Of a DNA stretch of 64,000 nucleotides, positions 22,838 through 36,000 are shown in pieces. Under the pieces are notes generated by a model. It searched no databases and was not told where the DNA came from. It was given only the letters and a program-made list of their open reading frames with translations. The stretch spans positions 26,299,021-26,363,020 of the forward strand of contig OX335642.1 in the NCBI GenBank assembly GCA_946894095.1. Reading direction: 5' to 3'. Source of the stretch: Incurvaria masculella. Its lineage: Eukaryota > Arthropoda > Insecta > Lepidoptera > Incurvariidae. Position numbers and translations under genes: made by a program. Position 1 is the stretch's first letter. Every line of letters starts with the position of its first letter.

Positions 22838-23309
22838 GGCGCTAGGACTAGCCAACTACTCGCGCCATACAAATACACCTTTTAACAAATGTAATAATAT
22901 GTAGTGAAACGCTTCAGCAAATCCAAATAGAACTCCAGACTGATAATGGATTGTAAATATTTTTTGATTCCATCATTTATTTAAATAATAATCAATAATA
23001 AAAAAGTTGATTTTTCTCTTTAGAAATCTGAAAGTAATTAGATTTCTAGATATAAGCAAAAACAGCATATATGCGTAAACAAAAAAATCCATTTGCTTTT
23101 AGATTTCTACATTTAGTCAAAAAAGTTCGGAAATGGACACCGTTTCCGCAATGTATTTTGTATAGAAAAAGGAAACATACATTAACGAAAATAGGTTGAT
23201 TCCTAGACAAGGAATCATATATTGTAAGAATGACACTTCTAATCGTCAGACTTAGTTAGTTAACTTCGGGTGCCTCGTCTAACTTTGCGATTTGGCTGGT
23301 ACCAGGGCC
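22838..23309. mobile_element. TTAA-flanked MITE, complete copy without insert
   Basis: This 472-bp element is flanked by TTAA on both sides. The ends GGCGCTAGGACTAGCCAA and (reverse complement) GGCCCTGGTACCAGCCAA form imperfect inverted repeats. TTAA duplication is typical of piggyBac-type transposition (family knowledge). The same element is seen at 37897-39654 with a mariner insert, at 31695-32980 cut, and at 48746-49855 with a different insert. Confidence 0.85.
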
Positions 23310-23314
23310 TTAAC

Positions 23315-23499
23315 GGAGATATGGTCCAAAAGCTAACCACGTATTCCTCGGCATATTTGGAGCTAAAAAGGTAGAAGATATTTTGTAGTACGACTTGAAA
23401 AAGATCCTCCCCATACATTTCAAATACCTACAAATAAAATGTATATCCTTTTTGTTTCAAATATGCCAAGGAATACGTTAACGTTTGGACCATACCTCC
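23315..23499. mobile_element. Short MITE-like element with about 40-bp inverted repeats
   Basis: GGAGATATGGTCCAAAAGCT with AACCACGTATTCCTCGGCAT at the left pairs with the reverse complement of the right end (GGAGGTATGGTCCAAACGTT...). It lies immediately beside the TTAA MITE. A more diverged relative lies at about 27085-27210 and in its duplicate. Confidence 0.65.
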
Positions 23500-23649
23500 A
23501 CTAAAACCTTGTATATATCGGCATATGATCAAAATTCGTTGAATGAGGGAATCTCATTCTATGAACTGATGACTTCATTAAAGCCTTAAAGATAACATGA
23601 AGAAACTTTTAGAAAATGTAGTTTTGTTTTAATATCAATCAAAAAACTC

Positions 23650-24017
23650 TATTTGTTACACCTCGTAGTGTAGGGACTAAAATATTGCCTTTCATGCAAG
23701 AGGTTATGGGTTAAAATACACCACTTTATCTTGCGAGTGGTTCATGGTTCGGAACCCATGTAAAACTGCAGGTCACCTTACCCTACTAGGTGACAGGGTT
23801 AAGCCCGCCTGGGTTGGTATCACCGCATTAGGAAAAACTATGGACGAAGTGGCAATAGATCATTGTCTGTATTTTCCACCCATTGTGTGCAGCCGTGATT
23901 CTGTGTAAAGGAAGGTCCTGGCCTGTCACCTAATTCCTTCTGGAATTTGTTGAATTAGGCTTATATCATGACGGTAGTTGTGTTACATTAGCCATCCATG
24001 TCAGGTTCCATAATAAT
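23650..24017 (+). mobile_element. SINE with tRNA-like head
   Basis: The head (CCTCGTAGTGTAGGGACTAA then TTGCCTTTCATGCAAGAGGT and TATGGGTTAAAAT) resembles a tRNA gene with weak A and B boxes. The body after GGTTCATGGTTCGGAACCCA is the one shared with the 5S-headed SINEs, up to GCCATCCATGTCAGGTTCCA. This shows that one SINE body is linked to different pol III heads. Confidence 0.65.
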
Positions 24018-24106
24018 ACCTAACCTTACTTTCGTTGGAATTTATTAACGTGCAGATATTTAAATGATAAATGCATGCTCTACGAAAACTAAAAATAATT
24101 AAAATA

Positions 24107-24910
24107 AAACAAATTATTTAAAAATATAAAAAACCCGACAGCGTAAAATATTGTAACTTAAAATTGACTTAGTAAAGGAACTGAAAAGATAGAAACAAGT
24201 TGAAAAATTAAATATTTGTTGTGTTTGAATGATCATGGTTGACAGTGTTTACAAACGCAGTCGGAGGCATCAAATAGCCCCAGTACGTTCCATAGTAAAT
24301 GACTAGCGATTTTATGGATTATTTCGGTGGAGCAAGAAAATACGTGGTGGGGGAAGTTCCAATATCCTATCTTTCATTTTTATGTCTAAAGTGAGGTTTT
24401 TTTTCTCGTTCTCGGTGTCACCGATCATCATGAAATTTACATAGGTACACTTTCAATGAATTTAATAACAAAAAAATAATATAAATTATAGTTAAACTAT
24501 TTGATGCACAATATGAATTATATAATGATATATTATATATTTCCCAATACATTCCATTATTAATGACTAGCGATTTTCTTAGTGATATGGGTATAGCAAA
24601 AATAAACTTATTGAGACAAATTATAATCTCCTAACTGTCATATAATAAATACGAAAGTAAGTTTGTCTGTTTCGCGAACTCAACCGACCATCGTGAAATT
24701 TGCATAGGCACACCATTGAAAATATAAATCGTAGTAAATGTATCTTATGCCTCCGACTGCGTTTGTAAACACTGTCAACCATGATCATTCAAACACAACA
24801 AATATTTAATTTTTCAACTTGTTTCTATCTTTTCAGTTCCTTTACTAAGTCAATTTTAAGTTACAATATTTTACGCTGTCGGGTTTTTTATATTTTTAAA
24901 TAATTTGTTT
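24107..24910. mobile_element. Fold-back element with about 160-bp inverted repeats
   Basis: The arms 24107-24270 and 24747-24910 are almost perfect reverse complements. The outer ends read AAACAAATTATTTAAAAATA and the inner ends TTACAAACGCAGTCGGAGGC. The roughly 475-bp centre holds two diverged direct repeats (TAATGACTAGCGATTTT). No coding frame is supported. Confidence 0.85.
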
Positions 24911-27900
24911 ATTGATCGGTATAACACATTGCCATAAGCAATAAGCAATAGCTTACTGGCCCATTTATCATTTCATGTCCCAGCTGTTTTTATATTCATG
25001 CATCGAACTTACGGTTTTCAGGGGTCGAACCGTAGACAATGCAGTTAACCATCTTGTGTTAGGCATGTTTAAGTTTCCGTAGTCCAAAATTCTCTGTGGA
25101 CGACCATCCTTATCTTGGAACCAACTAAGGGGGAGAGCTAAGAAAATATCTGTTCCATCGAGCCCATTCGTTTTGTTTTATTGCGCAGTTTTCGTGGGAA
25201 AATAAATTTGTTACGACACAGAAATCTGCGGAAATATATCAATTTTTTCCCCTTAAGTCTACGTGCTGAATGCCGAGACAAAATTATGTTTTGTTTGTAG
25301 ATTAGGTTTCGATACAATTAATATGTCACCCTGGTCATTAAAGTAGTATTGAAAATGAGGTTTTCAGGAAAAAAAAAAGAGTAAATATGTGATGAATAAA
25401 ATTATTTAATGAAAATTGTCTACTTTTTGTTACATACAACGTTTTATTTGGTGAACAATTCGCAAGTTTTAATGCTATATTGTATATGTATGGATAAAAG
25501 TAATGAAAAATCTTGTTTCCATAATTCAGTCTTAATACTTTATTTTTATAACTGAAAATTCGAAGGCCTCGACTAGACGCCTGCAGCTTCTTTGCGTTAA
25601 ACTACGAGAAATAGTGGGTGGGGCTGTTTCGGGGCGCACGTTTTATCCTCAAACGTCTATGCTGGTAAGTTGCGTATATTTATACCAGAACCATTTAAAT
25701 ATTCGCTTTTATTTATGGTTTTTTTATTAATAAAATATTTTTCTTTGATGCAATTATGTTTTATGGTATACGCGTGCAAACTGCAGACGGACTATCAAAT
25801 TCTATATAACGAGCCGTTCGGGAAATGTAATGACAATTTTTTTCCTGATACGAAACATAAATACATACCTTCACACCGCTTTCCCGGAGGGGTAGGCAGA
25901 GATGATAGAGCGCCATGCGGTACGATCACGAAACAGAATCCTCGAAATAATTTAAATGGTTTAGACTTCTACTAAAACAAGGCAGTATCCGAACCGGGAA
26001 TATGACGTTGAAAGGAATTATATTTTTGAAAGGAGTTTCTAATATATTGTATTCAAATAAAGAAGAATACACTATATAATATTTGGTTTAGTGGATCTGT
26101 TCTGAAGACTTCTCACTATCAGTACGTAAAACTTCTTAAAAACGTATTTAAACAAATGTTCAATTTTAATTTAGCCCAGTAAATAAATTTGATATTAATA
26201 TAATATAGCGCCTCGCTGAGCATGATTTTGTGAGGTAAGGTGGATTTTGCTTTTCTGAGTATCTTTTTTCTCTCAGCAGAGCCAACCATACCGGTTTTTC
26301 ATAAAAAAAAAATTTTTATGTTTATGTCGGGTAAAACCATGTCTTCTTTGCCAGGATAATATTTCCTTTCACGTCTAGACTGAATTAGATGGGAAATACA
26401 CAAAAACCTTTTGCCGCTTCTAGCACCATTCCTTCAATGCCTTGTTACTTACCCGGGTAGGCTTAACAACCACACCTTCAGCTTTCATGGGCACTGAACC
26501 GCGAAGCCCGCATTCTCAGTCAAAATTGGATTCGTTAGGCTATTATCACTCCTAAATTCGACTAATCTCATCAGAAAACTTTATGTGGATAATATTTTCT
26601 AATGGCATATTCTCTTTTTCCGTTGATTTATCTCAAATTATGGTAAAGACGTTGAGTTCATATAAGTTATCATACTATTCAAACGGAAATCAAACATTAT
26701 ATAGGGTGTCCCATAATTAATGGAAACCCGTTAAGTTGACAGTTTATAAAAAAGTAAGAAAAAATATATAAGTACTTTTTATGATATCTTTCAAATGGTC
26801 TAGTCGTCAAGGCTTAGTCACGCCATATCGCTTCAATCAATTCCAATTAAAGGAGGATGGGCACTTTGGTACACCCCTCCAATAGCAATGAGTATCACAT
26901 GGTTGAATTGGGGTTTATAGTAGATTAATAATTACTATGGCGTTTTGGCCAAATGGTTGTCCGTTCGGAGCTAAATAGTGATATTAAAATATAATTATTG
27001 TTTTACGTTAAGCGTTATTTAAAGTCACGTGAACTTGATCTTGTACACTGGAACTGCATTTATACCGGATATTAAAAGAGGATTTGGTCCAAACTTTAAC
27101 CAGGTATGTAACGGACATTTTGTTGTTCGACGTAAAAAAAATCGTCCTCCCCAAGCATTTTTGTATGGGGAGGACATTTTCAAGGAATGCCTTGTTAATG
27201 TTTGGGCCATAGCCCCGTAAACCCCCTGTATAGAGAAAGACTGTATTTATATATTTTATACTTAAATCAGGATAGCTCTGATCTGAATACAATTGGAAAC
27301 TAGCGCACCAGTGTATAGTAATTTACATCAAATTACCTTTCTGTTGATAAATAATTCATTGTTATTGGGGGCTATACCAGATTTCATAATTTTTGCCCTT
27401 TGGTAAATAGAACAATTCAACAAGATTTACTTTTTCCATGGAAATGACTCAGTTCGGCATTCGTCCAAAACGACATTGACTCGAGAGGAGCCGGGCACCT
27501 CAGCTGGTTAATTATTATATACACTTCACTGTTCAGTAATGGATACAAAAGACATTCTCTACCTTGCGGTGGGTTCTAGAGTGAGGCACGAAAAACAATA
27601 TTTTAATTTATAACTACAAAATGAAAATATAATATCATTTAATATGGTGAAAAATAATGCGACCGTGGGAATAAGTAAATAATTTAGAATGCTATGCTTT
27701 TGGTACATGTGTGAACAAATTTACATGAAATACATTAGTATCAGTGTTTTCAAATTTTAGCAAGAAAGAGTTATTATTTTTGAAATCATTAAATTAACAA
27801 TGTTAAATTAAACATTGATTATATCGCTGTCATTAGAATTACTTGAAATGCTTTTTGTTCAAGTAGCTGGGTGGAGGACCAAAAATGGCAGAATGGCAAT

Positions 27901-30119
27901 AAATTAACGACCGAGACCACACTGAATCCGAGACCAAGTGGTCAGTAAACGTATATTTTTACCCCATTCCTTTACCTGGGGATATTGAGCCGACGAGCCG
28001 TAAAAAAAACGACCGTTTTGGTCCCGATTTATGCCTTGTAACGAAACGATGATACCTAGGCTTTCTCCGATTCAGTTCTAGGTTTTCTTGTTTTCGATTT
28101 CGAGTTGCCTCATAGGATTCCTTTTGCTACGCTCGGACTGGTGTACTTTTATCTACGCCTCGCTTGATGGGTTGTAACAGATTCTTAAGTAGCATCACGC
28201 TAAACTACCTGGGAGCTGAGCACAAAATACCAAAATCTGAGGACTCCACTCGGGTCAAATTCGTTTCGGAGTGATGTTGGGCTGAACCCTTAATTTTATG
28301 TTATGTGAGTTCCTTATTGACACTTTCATTCCCCTTTTCACCCCTTTTGACTTTCGTCAAAAAACGTAGCTTTTCCTAAGGTTCAGACTCTCTTTGTACC
28401 GAATTTCATCATTAGCTATTCCCAAGGTTCAGACTCTCCCTGTACCGAATTTCATCATTATCGATTCAGTGGTTTAGGCGTGAAAATTTAACATACCGAC
28501 AGAATTACTTTTTCATTTATAATGTTAATTTATTTATTTCGTTTTTCCTTATGGTGACTATGCACACTTGGATACGTCGAAAGAACATACATGATATGTG
28601 TAGTTTTAGTTCAATTAATTATAAAAATTCGAACAAAAAATAGCCTTCGTCAAAGATTTCAATATAAAACTTAAATGTTTGATTAATATTTTCAAATTAA
28701 AACTATATGAGATTACATTGAGTTACAGAACATGAATTGAGCCTGAAGACAATAAATCAATTTACAATATAAATAATCAAATCAATAAATACTTTTTAAA
28801 ATTCAAAACAAACACAAAATTTGGATTATGTAGCAATGAATGTATTTATGTCTGTCTGCCCTAGCGAAACCGGGTACCTCAGCCAGTACTCTTATAAAAT
28901 CCATCGTTCGGCGAATGTGCGTTTTTCTTTATTCTTCCCTTATTGCTTAGATCCTTATTAGATAGAAATCAGAGCAACCAAATATTTTTCGGCGTGCTAC
29001 AGGCAACTATTATTACTAGTATTCAATGTTCATACCTGCATATGAAAAACATTCAAAATTAATACAGTGCATTCGGTTGGCGGTAGTGCAGCCTCCTATT
29101 AGTGAAAATGCAATGATAGTACGATATCCGGTATTAGAAATGTATACCCTAATATTAATAATTTATTTCCATTCATTGATATATTTTTTGATTATTAATT
29201 TTTATTAATTATATTCCGAACACACCATCCGCGGTGGTTATTGTAGTGCAAACCTTGCGATTCACGGCCTCCAACGCACTATGCCAAAGCTGTAATATAG
29301 AATTCTTATTATAATTTGGATAATCCGTGAAGTAGCAATGAAGATATATTGATAAAGACATTGAACGATAAAATGTATAGTCGATGTTCTTATATTTGCC
29401 TTCCGCGGTGAATAGCACCAATAAATGTTCGGATGATCTTACCGTATACCTCTCACGGAGGCTTTTCTGGGACCAGCGAGGAAGGAAGCACTGGGGTAGC
29501 GACCGAAACTCATTCGTATTGTGGCAGCTTAGCCACATTTGAATGAAAATTCAAACATTGACGTAACGCCGGGCAGACAGTTTGTTTAAGAATTAAAATA
29601 CAAATACAAATGTTTATTTCAGGAATCCATTCAATCAATTCTTCTATCCTCAAGTTCCAACGACACGTAAGAACACGTAAATACTTTACCGGATGCTACA
29701 TCTGGCACTTTTAGTGCCATAAAAATGCAATGTGATGCAATGAAAAAGGCTGATATAATACTCTGCATCCCTGTCTGTCGCGTTAAGTGGTGCGCGCAAA
29801 ATAACTTCTAATATCTAGGCAACCATGGATGTGAAAATTGTTTGCTAAGGCAACCTACTGCCGTTAGGTAGCGAATAATAAAACCTTTTATTTTATGTAA
29901 AAAAATATATTAAATAACTGATGATAGGATATTATTAAAGGCTCCTCACCTGCTTATACCTGGAAACTTCAAAGTTGTGCCAAGGGAAAAGTAGGCAATC
30001 CATATATATTTTTCTAAATATGTATGTCATATAATGCTCGATTTTTATGAATAACAAATCGGAAAACTTGATCAAATATTAAAATAAATTTAATATTTAA
30101 ACATAAAATATGTATTGAA

Positions 30120-30310
30120 CTAGCTGAGGTGCCTGTCTCCGCTCGGGCCAATATCTCGACAACAGCGCCACCTGCCGGTTCCAATTGTTAATCTAAGCTA
30201 TTCACAGACCCACCCGAACACTAAAAAAAAACATCAAAATCGATCCAGCCGGCTTAGGAGGAATTAGGTGACAAACAAACGTGCAGAATATTTATATTTT
30301 TATAAGGATG
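30120..30310 (-). repeat. Lepidopteran Helitron-like or LINE-tail repeat (minus), in unit 1
   Basis: CTAGCTGAGGTGCCTGTCTC is the reversed end phrase of the family at 14936 and 60217, and CAAAATCGATCCAGCCGGCT is its usual internal phrase. The same piece lies at 36322-36512 in unit 2. Confidence 0.5.
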
Positions 30311-30749
30311 ATAAAAATTAAATATTATTAGAAGGGTAGCATTATCTTATCTAATTATCAGTGCATTTACGCCACACGAATGATTTTCTGTTGTCACTCC
30401 CGTCTTTTCTTACTCGCTGCCTGGCAGCTCGAGCGTTTCAGTGCGTTAGCGCGCGAGGGTATCGGGAGCCATTTTCTAGCGGACATGACTCAGCGTATCG
30501 GAAACACCTTTTTTAGGATTTCGGGCAGGCGGAAAATCCTCATTCTCGGGATTTGGTTTTTCCTCAAATTGGATATGACTCTAAAGTGTTGCAGGTAGGT
30601 AAAATATCAGAATCTAGTATAAGTAATAAGTTACTGAATAAAATGTAACAACGTGGACAGTAAATCTATAAACAACAAGTTATAATAGTTCAGTTTATAA
30701 CGAAAAAATTATCCATGAAAATACGAAAAAAGTATGAGCTACTTATCCA

Positions 30750-31049
30750 TTTTTAGGGTTCCGTACCCAAAGGGTGAAAACGGAATCCTATTACTAAGCC
30801 TCCGCTGCCCGTCCGCCCGTCAGTCCGCCCGTCCGTTCTTCTGTCACAGGGCTCTATCTCATGAACCGTAATAGGTAGGCAGCTGAAATTTTCACATAGT
30901 GTGTATATATTTTGCCGCTTTAGCAACAAATAGGTCAAACAAAAAAATAATAAAAAATAAAGGAGGGCCCCATACAAAAAACGTGTGTTAAATCTTGTAT
31001 GATAGCACGGAACCCTTCGTGTGCGAGTCCGACTCGCACTTGGCCGGTT
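30750..31049 (-). mobile_element. CCGGCCAAGTGCGAG-type element with (GGAC)n, in unit 1
   Basis: It is the reverse of the elements at 45799 and 61160: one end TTTTTAGGGTTCCGTACCCA, the other CGAGTCCGACTCGCACTTGG then CCGGTT. It has a short (GTCC)n-like run. It is a familiar, abundant lepidopteran non-autonomous repeat and its class is uncertain. The second copy is at 36952-37251. Confidence 0.7.
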
Positions 31050-31439
31050 TTTTATTTACTTTTGGTCTATCAACAGATACGAGTAATACTTGGTTGTAAT
31101 TTCTCAATAATTACTCATCTCGCATTACCTGTCAGAAAATGAAAGGCTAGGGGTTTGTCTGTCGGTCTGTCTGTCTATATGTCTGCAATTTCAAAGCTTT
31201 TCGACATGTCGTTTGATACTTTCCATTTGTACCATAAGGTTATTTTTTGTTTGAACGCGCAAAGCACTGAAACTTAAGAGTGAAATTTTAAAAAGTATCA
31301 TTTGATAGCGCAATTCTTGAAGTTAATATGTTATTTAACTTTACGCTACAGCCCGTGGGATCCAAGCATGAAGTGATAAATAAATATTGTAATATTGAGC
31401 TTACGACGTATAGTCGATTCTGTCGATTACGAATTCGAA

Positions 31440-31694
31440 TCAGGGAAACAGGTACTATAAACCGGTGCTTTAGATTAGCAACGCAGAGACTTGCATTTTC
31501 TGAGTTGGATAAGTGCATTTCGTAACGAATGCGAGATGCTTCATGGTTCCGAATCCATGTTAAACTGTAAATCCCTTTCATCTTCTAGGGTTCAGACCTC
31601 CCGGGTTGGCACCTACCACCGTATTGGCCGAAAAGATGATGGCAATGACAATTGTCCACGTTTCCCATCCAGTTTAATGTAATCGTGCTCTTAA
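31440..31694 (+). mobile_element. SINE 5' part, in unit 1
   Basis: GATAAGTGCATTTCGTAACG, ATGGTTCCGAATCCATGT and CCCGGGTTGGCACCTACC belong to the shared SINE body. It stops at TTAA, where a MITE is inserted. Its 3' part is absent in unit 1 because the duplication ends first. Confidence 0.65.
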
Positions 31695-32980
31695 GGCCCT
31701 GGTACTAGCCAAATCGCAAAGTTAGACGAGGCACCCCAAGTTAACTAACTAAGTCTGACGATTAGAAGTGTCATTCTTACAATATATGATTCCTTGTCTA
31801 GGAATCAACCTATTTTCGTTAATGTATGTTTCCTTTTTCTATACAAAATACATTGCGGAAACGGTGTCCATTTCCGAACTTTTTTGACTAAATGTAGAAA
31901 TCTAAAAGCAAATGGATTTTTTTGTTCATGCATATATGCTGTTTTTGCTTATATCTAGAAATCGAATTACTTTCAGATTTCTAATGAGAAAAATCAACGT
32001 TTTTATTATTGACTATTATTTAAATAAATGATGGAACCAAAAAATATTTACAATCCATTATCAGTCTGGAGTTCTAATAGGTCGGGGAAAAAGTCTTTTC
32101 GCATTATAGTATGTATGAACTTGTAATAAAATCTCTTTGGCTATACTATTTGTATCTGGCTGGTTTTGGTATCATTGAAAGTTTAAATTTTAAAGAACAT
32201 CATTCCAAATTAAAATTAGGAAAATGTGTGATTCTCATTTGTTTTTCGTACTGTCAAAATGAGTGAATCTAATGAAGAAATTCGATACATTTTAAAATTT
32301 TACTACAAAAAACGTAAAAATGCAACGCAAGCCGCGAAAAAAATTTGCGATGTTTATGGACCTAGTGCAGTGTCTGTGAGAGTAGCACAAATTTGGTTAA
32401 AGCGTTTTCAATCCGGAAATTTTGATGTCAAAGATGCACGTCGCTCTGGTCGCCCTATTACGGATAAAATGGATGCCATTTTTGAAAAAGTGGAGCAAGA
32501 TCGGCATATCAGTAGTTACGACGTAGCTGAAGAACTAGGAATTGACCACAAAACAGTTTTGGCGCATTTGAAAAAAACTGGGTACACAAAAAAGCTCGAT
32601 ATTTGGGTACCTCACGAGCTCACTGAAAGAAACCTAATGAACCGTGTACTCATTTGTGATTCTTTATTACGACGTAATGAAACCGAACCATTTTTGAAGA
32701 AGCTGATAACTGGTGATGAAAAGTGGATCACGTACGACAAGAACGTGCGAAAAAGGTCGTGGTCAAAGGCCGGTCAAGCTTCACAGACTGTGGCGAAACC
32801 CGGGTTAACTCGCAACAAGGTGATGCTGTGTGTGTGGTGGGATTGGAAGGGCATTATTCATTATGAGCTGTTACCACCAGGCAGGACCATCGATTCTAAA
32901 CTCTACTGCGAACAACTGATGAGATTAAAGCAAGAAGTTGAGAGAAAGCGGCCGGAATTAATCAACAGAAGGGGTGTGGT
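31695..32980. mobile_element. TTAA MITE with mariner insert, cut by the duplication junction (unit 1)
   Basis: The left end TTAA|GGCCCTGGTACTAGCC is present, but the right end is missing because unit 1 stops inside the inserted mariner at 32980. Confidence 0.85.
32077..32980 (+). mobile_element. Mariner element, 3'-truncated by the duplication junction
   Basis: The left inverted repeat GGTCGGGGAAAAAGTCTTTT is present next to TA. The element is cut at 32980 and followed by the start of duplication unit 2. The right repeat is missing, so the copy cannot be mobilised as a unit. Confidence 0.9.
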
Positions 32981-33005
32981 GGATGATATCTTTCAAATGG
33001 TCTAG
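32259..33005 (+). pseudogene. Mariner transposase, truncated at the duplication junction
   Basis: The first 240 or so residues are identical to the intact transposase at 38461. They include the helix-turn-helix region, WVPHELTERN and the first catalytic Asp in ITGDEKWI. The frame then crosses the junction at 32980 and adds a few foreign residues (DDIFQMV) before TAG. The second and third catalytic Asp residues are lost, so no catalysis is expected. The protein keeps the DNA-binding half and could in principle act as a repressor, which is inference only. Confidence 0.9.
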
Positions 33006-36000
33006 TCGTCAAGGCTTAGTCACGCCATATCGCTTCAATCAATTCCAATTAAAGGAGGATGGGCACTTTGGTACACCCCTCCAATAGCAATGAGTATCAC
33101 ATGGTTGAATTGGGGTTTATAGTAGATTAATAATTACTATGGCGTTTTGGCCAAATGGTTGTCCGTTCGGAGCTAAATAGTGATATTAAAATATAATTAT
33201 TGTTTTACGTTAAGCGTTATTTAAAGTCACGTGAACTTGATCTTGTACACTGGAACTGCATTTATACCGGATATTAAAAGAGGATTTGGTCCAAACTTTA
33301 ACCAGGTATGTAACGGACATTTTGTTGTTCGACGTAAAAAAAATCGTCCTCCCCAAGCATTTTTGTATGGGGAGGACATTTTCAAGGAATGCCTTGTTAA
33401 TGTTTGGGCCATAGCCCCGTAAACCCCCTGTATAGAGAAAGACTGTATTTATATATTTTATACTTAAATCAGGATAGCTCTGATCTGAATACAATTGGAA
33501 ACTAGCGCACCAGTGTATAGTAATTTACATCAAATTACCTTTCTGTTGATAAATAATTCATTGTTATTGGGGGCTATACCAGATTTCATAATTTTTGCCC
33601 TTTGGTAAATAGAACAATTCAACAAGATTTACTTTTTCCATGGAAATGACTCAGTTCGGCATTCGTCCAAAACGACATTGACTCGAGAGGAGCCGGGCAC
33701 CTCAGCTGGTTAATTATTATATACACTTCACTGTTCAGTAATGGATACAAAAGACATTCTCTACCTTGCGGTGGGTTCTAGAGTGAGGCACGAAAAACAA
33801 TATTTTAATTTATAACTACAAAATGAAAATATAATATCATTTAATATGGTGAAAAATAATGCGACCGTGGGAATAAGTAAATAATTTAGAATGCTATGCT
33901 TTTGGTACATGTGTGAACAAATTTACATGAAATACATTAGTATCAGTGTTTTCAAATTTTAGCAAGAAAGAGTTATTATTTTTGAAATCATTAAATTAAC
34001 AATGTTAAATTAAACATTGATTATATCGCTGTCATTAGAATTACTTGAAATGCTTTTTGTTCAAGTAGCTGGGTGGAGGACCAAAAATGGCAGAATGGCA
34101 ATAAATTAACGACCGAGACCACACTGAATCCGAGACCAAGTGGTCAGTAAACGTATATTTTTACCCCATTCCTTTACCTGGGGATATTGAGCCGACGAGC
34201 CGTAAAAAAAACGACCGTTTTGGTCCCGATTTATGCCTTGTAACGAAACGATGATACCTAGGCTTTCTCCGATTCAGTTCTAGGTTTTCTTGTTTTCGAT
34301 TTCGAGTTGCCTCATAGGATTCCTTTTGCTACGCTCGGACTGGTGTACTTTTATCTACGCCTCGCTTGATGGGTTGTAACAGATTCTTAAGTAGCATCAC
34401 GCTAAACTACCTGGGAGCTGAGCACAAAATACCAAAATCTGAGGACTCCACTCGGGTCAAATTCGTTTCGGAGTGATGTTGGGCTGAACCCTTAATTTTA
34501 TGTTATGTGAGTTCCTTATTGACACTTTCATTCCCCTTTTCACCCCTTTTGACTTTCGTCAAAAAACGTAGCTTTTCCTAAGGTTCAGACTCTCTTTGTA
34601 CCGAATTTCATCATTAGCTATTCCCAAGGTTCAGACTCTCCCTGTACCGAATTTCATCATTATCGATTCAGTGGTTTAGGCGTGAAAATTTAACATACCG
34701 ACAGAATTACTTTTTCATTTATAATGTTAATTTATTTATTTCGTTTTTCCTTATGGTGACTATGCACACTTGGATACGTCGAAAGAACATACATGATATG
34801 TGTAGTTTTAGTTCAATTAATTATAAAAATTCGAACAAAAAATAGCCTTCGTCAAAGATTTCAATATAAAACTTAAATGTTTGATTAATATTTTCAAATT
34901 AAAACTATATGAGATTACATTGAGTTACAGAACATGAATTGAGCCTGAAGACAATAAATCAATTTACAATATAAATAATCAAATCAATAAATACTTTTTA
35001 AAATTCAAAACAAACACAAAATTTGGATTATGTAGCAATGAATGTATTTATGTCTGTCTGCCCTAGCGAAACCGGGTACCTCAGCCAGTACTCTTATAAA
35101 ATCCATCGTTCGGCGAATGTGCGTTTTTCTTTATTCTTCCCTTATTGCTTAGATCCTTATTAGATAGAAATCAGAGCAACCAAATATTTTTCGGCGTGCT
35201 ACAGGCAACTATTATTACTAGTATTCAATGTTCATACCTGCATATGAAAAACATTCAAAATTAATACAGTGCATTCGGTTGGCGGTAGTGCAGCCTCCTA
35301 TTAGTGAAAATGCAATGATAGTACGATATCCGGTATTAGAAATGTATACCCTAATATTAATAATTTATTTCCATTCATTGATATATTTTTTGATTATTAA
35401 TTTTTATTAATTATATTCCGAACACACCATCCGCGGTGGTTATTGTAGTGCAAACCTTGCGATTCACGGCCTCCAACGCACTATGCCAAAGCTGTAATAT
35501 AGAATTCTTATTATAATTTGGATAATCCGTGAAGTAGCAATGAAGATATATTGATAAAGACATTGAACGATAAAATGTATAGTCGATGTTCTTATATTTG
35601 CCTTCCGCGGTGAATAGCACCAATAAATGTTCGGATGATCTTACCGTATACCTCTCACGGAGGCTTTTCTGGGACCAGCGAGGAAGGAAGCACTGGGGTA
35701 GCGACCGAAACTCATTCGTATTGTGGCAGCTTAGCCACATTTGAATGAAAATTCAAACATTGACGTAACGCCGGGCAGACAGTTTGTTTAAGAATTAAAA
35801 TACAAATACAAATGTTTATTTCAGGAATCCATTCAATCAATTCTTCTATCCTCAAGTTCCAACGACACGTAAGAACACGTAAATACTTTACCGGATGCTA
35901 CATCTGGCACTTTTAGTGCCATAAAAATGCAATGTGATGCAATGAAAAAGGCTGATATAATACTCTGCATCCCTGTCTGTCGCGTTAAGTGGTGCGCGCA

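Larger units (their letters stand above)
26781..32980. repeat. 6.2-kb tandem duplication, unit 1
   Basis: 6200 bases are repeated at an offset of 6202 (32983-39182). Every stretch I compared, including ten open frames and simple-repeat lengths, is identical. Unit 1 starts ATGATATCTTTCAAATGG and ends inside the mariner transposase at GGGGTGTGGT. Two extra bases (GG, 32981-32982) sit at the junction. Apart from the mariner it holds only repeats: a MITE relative, Helitron or LINE-tail pieces (27440-27512, 28202-28540, 30120-30310), a CCGGCC-type element, a SINE and the start of a TTAA MITE. Confidence 0.95.

Noticed and set aside
29209..29538. 109-codon minus-strand frame, repeated at 35411-35740
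   Set aside because: Its presence in both places is due to the 6.2-kb duplication, not conservation. No recognisable domain; part of it belongs to a decayed repeat also seen near 43600.
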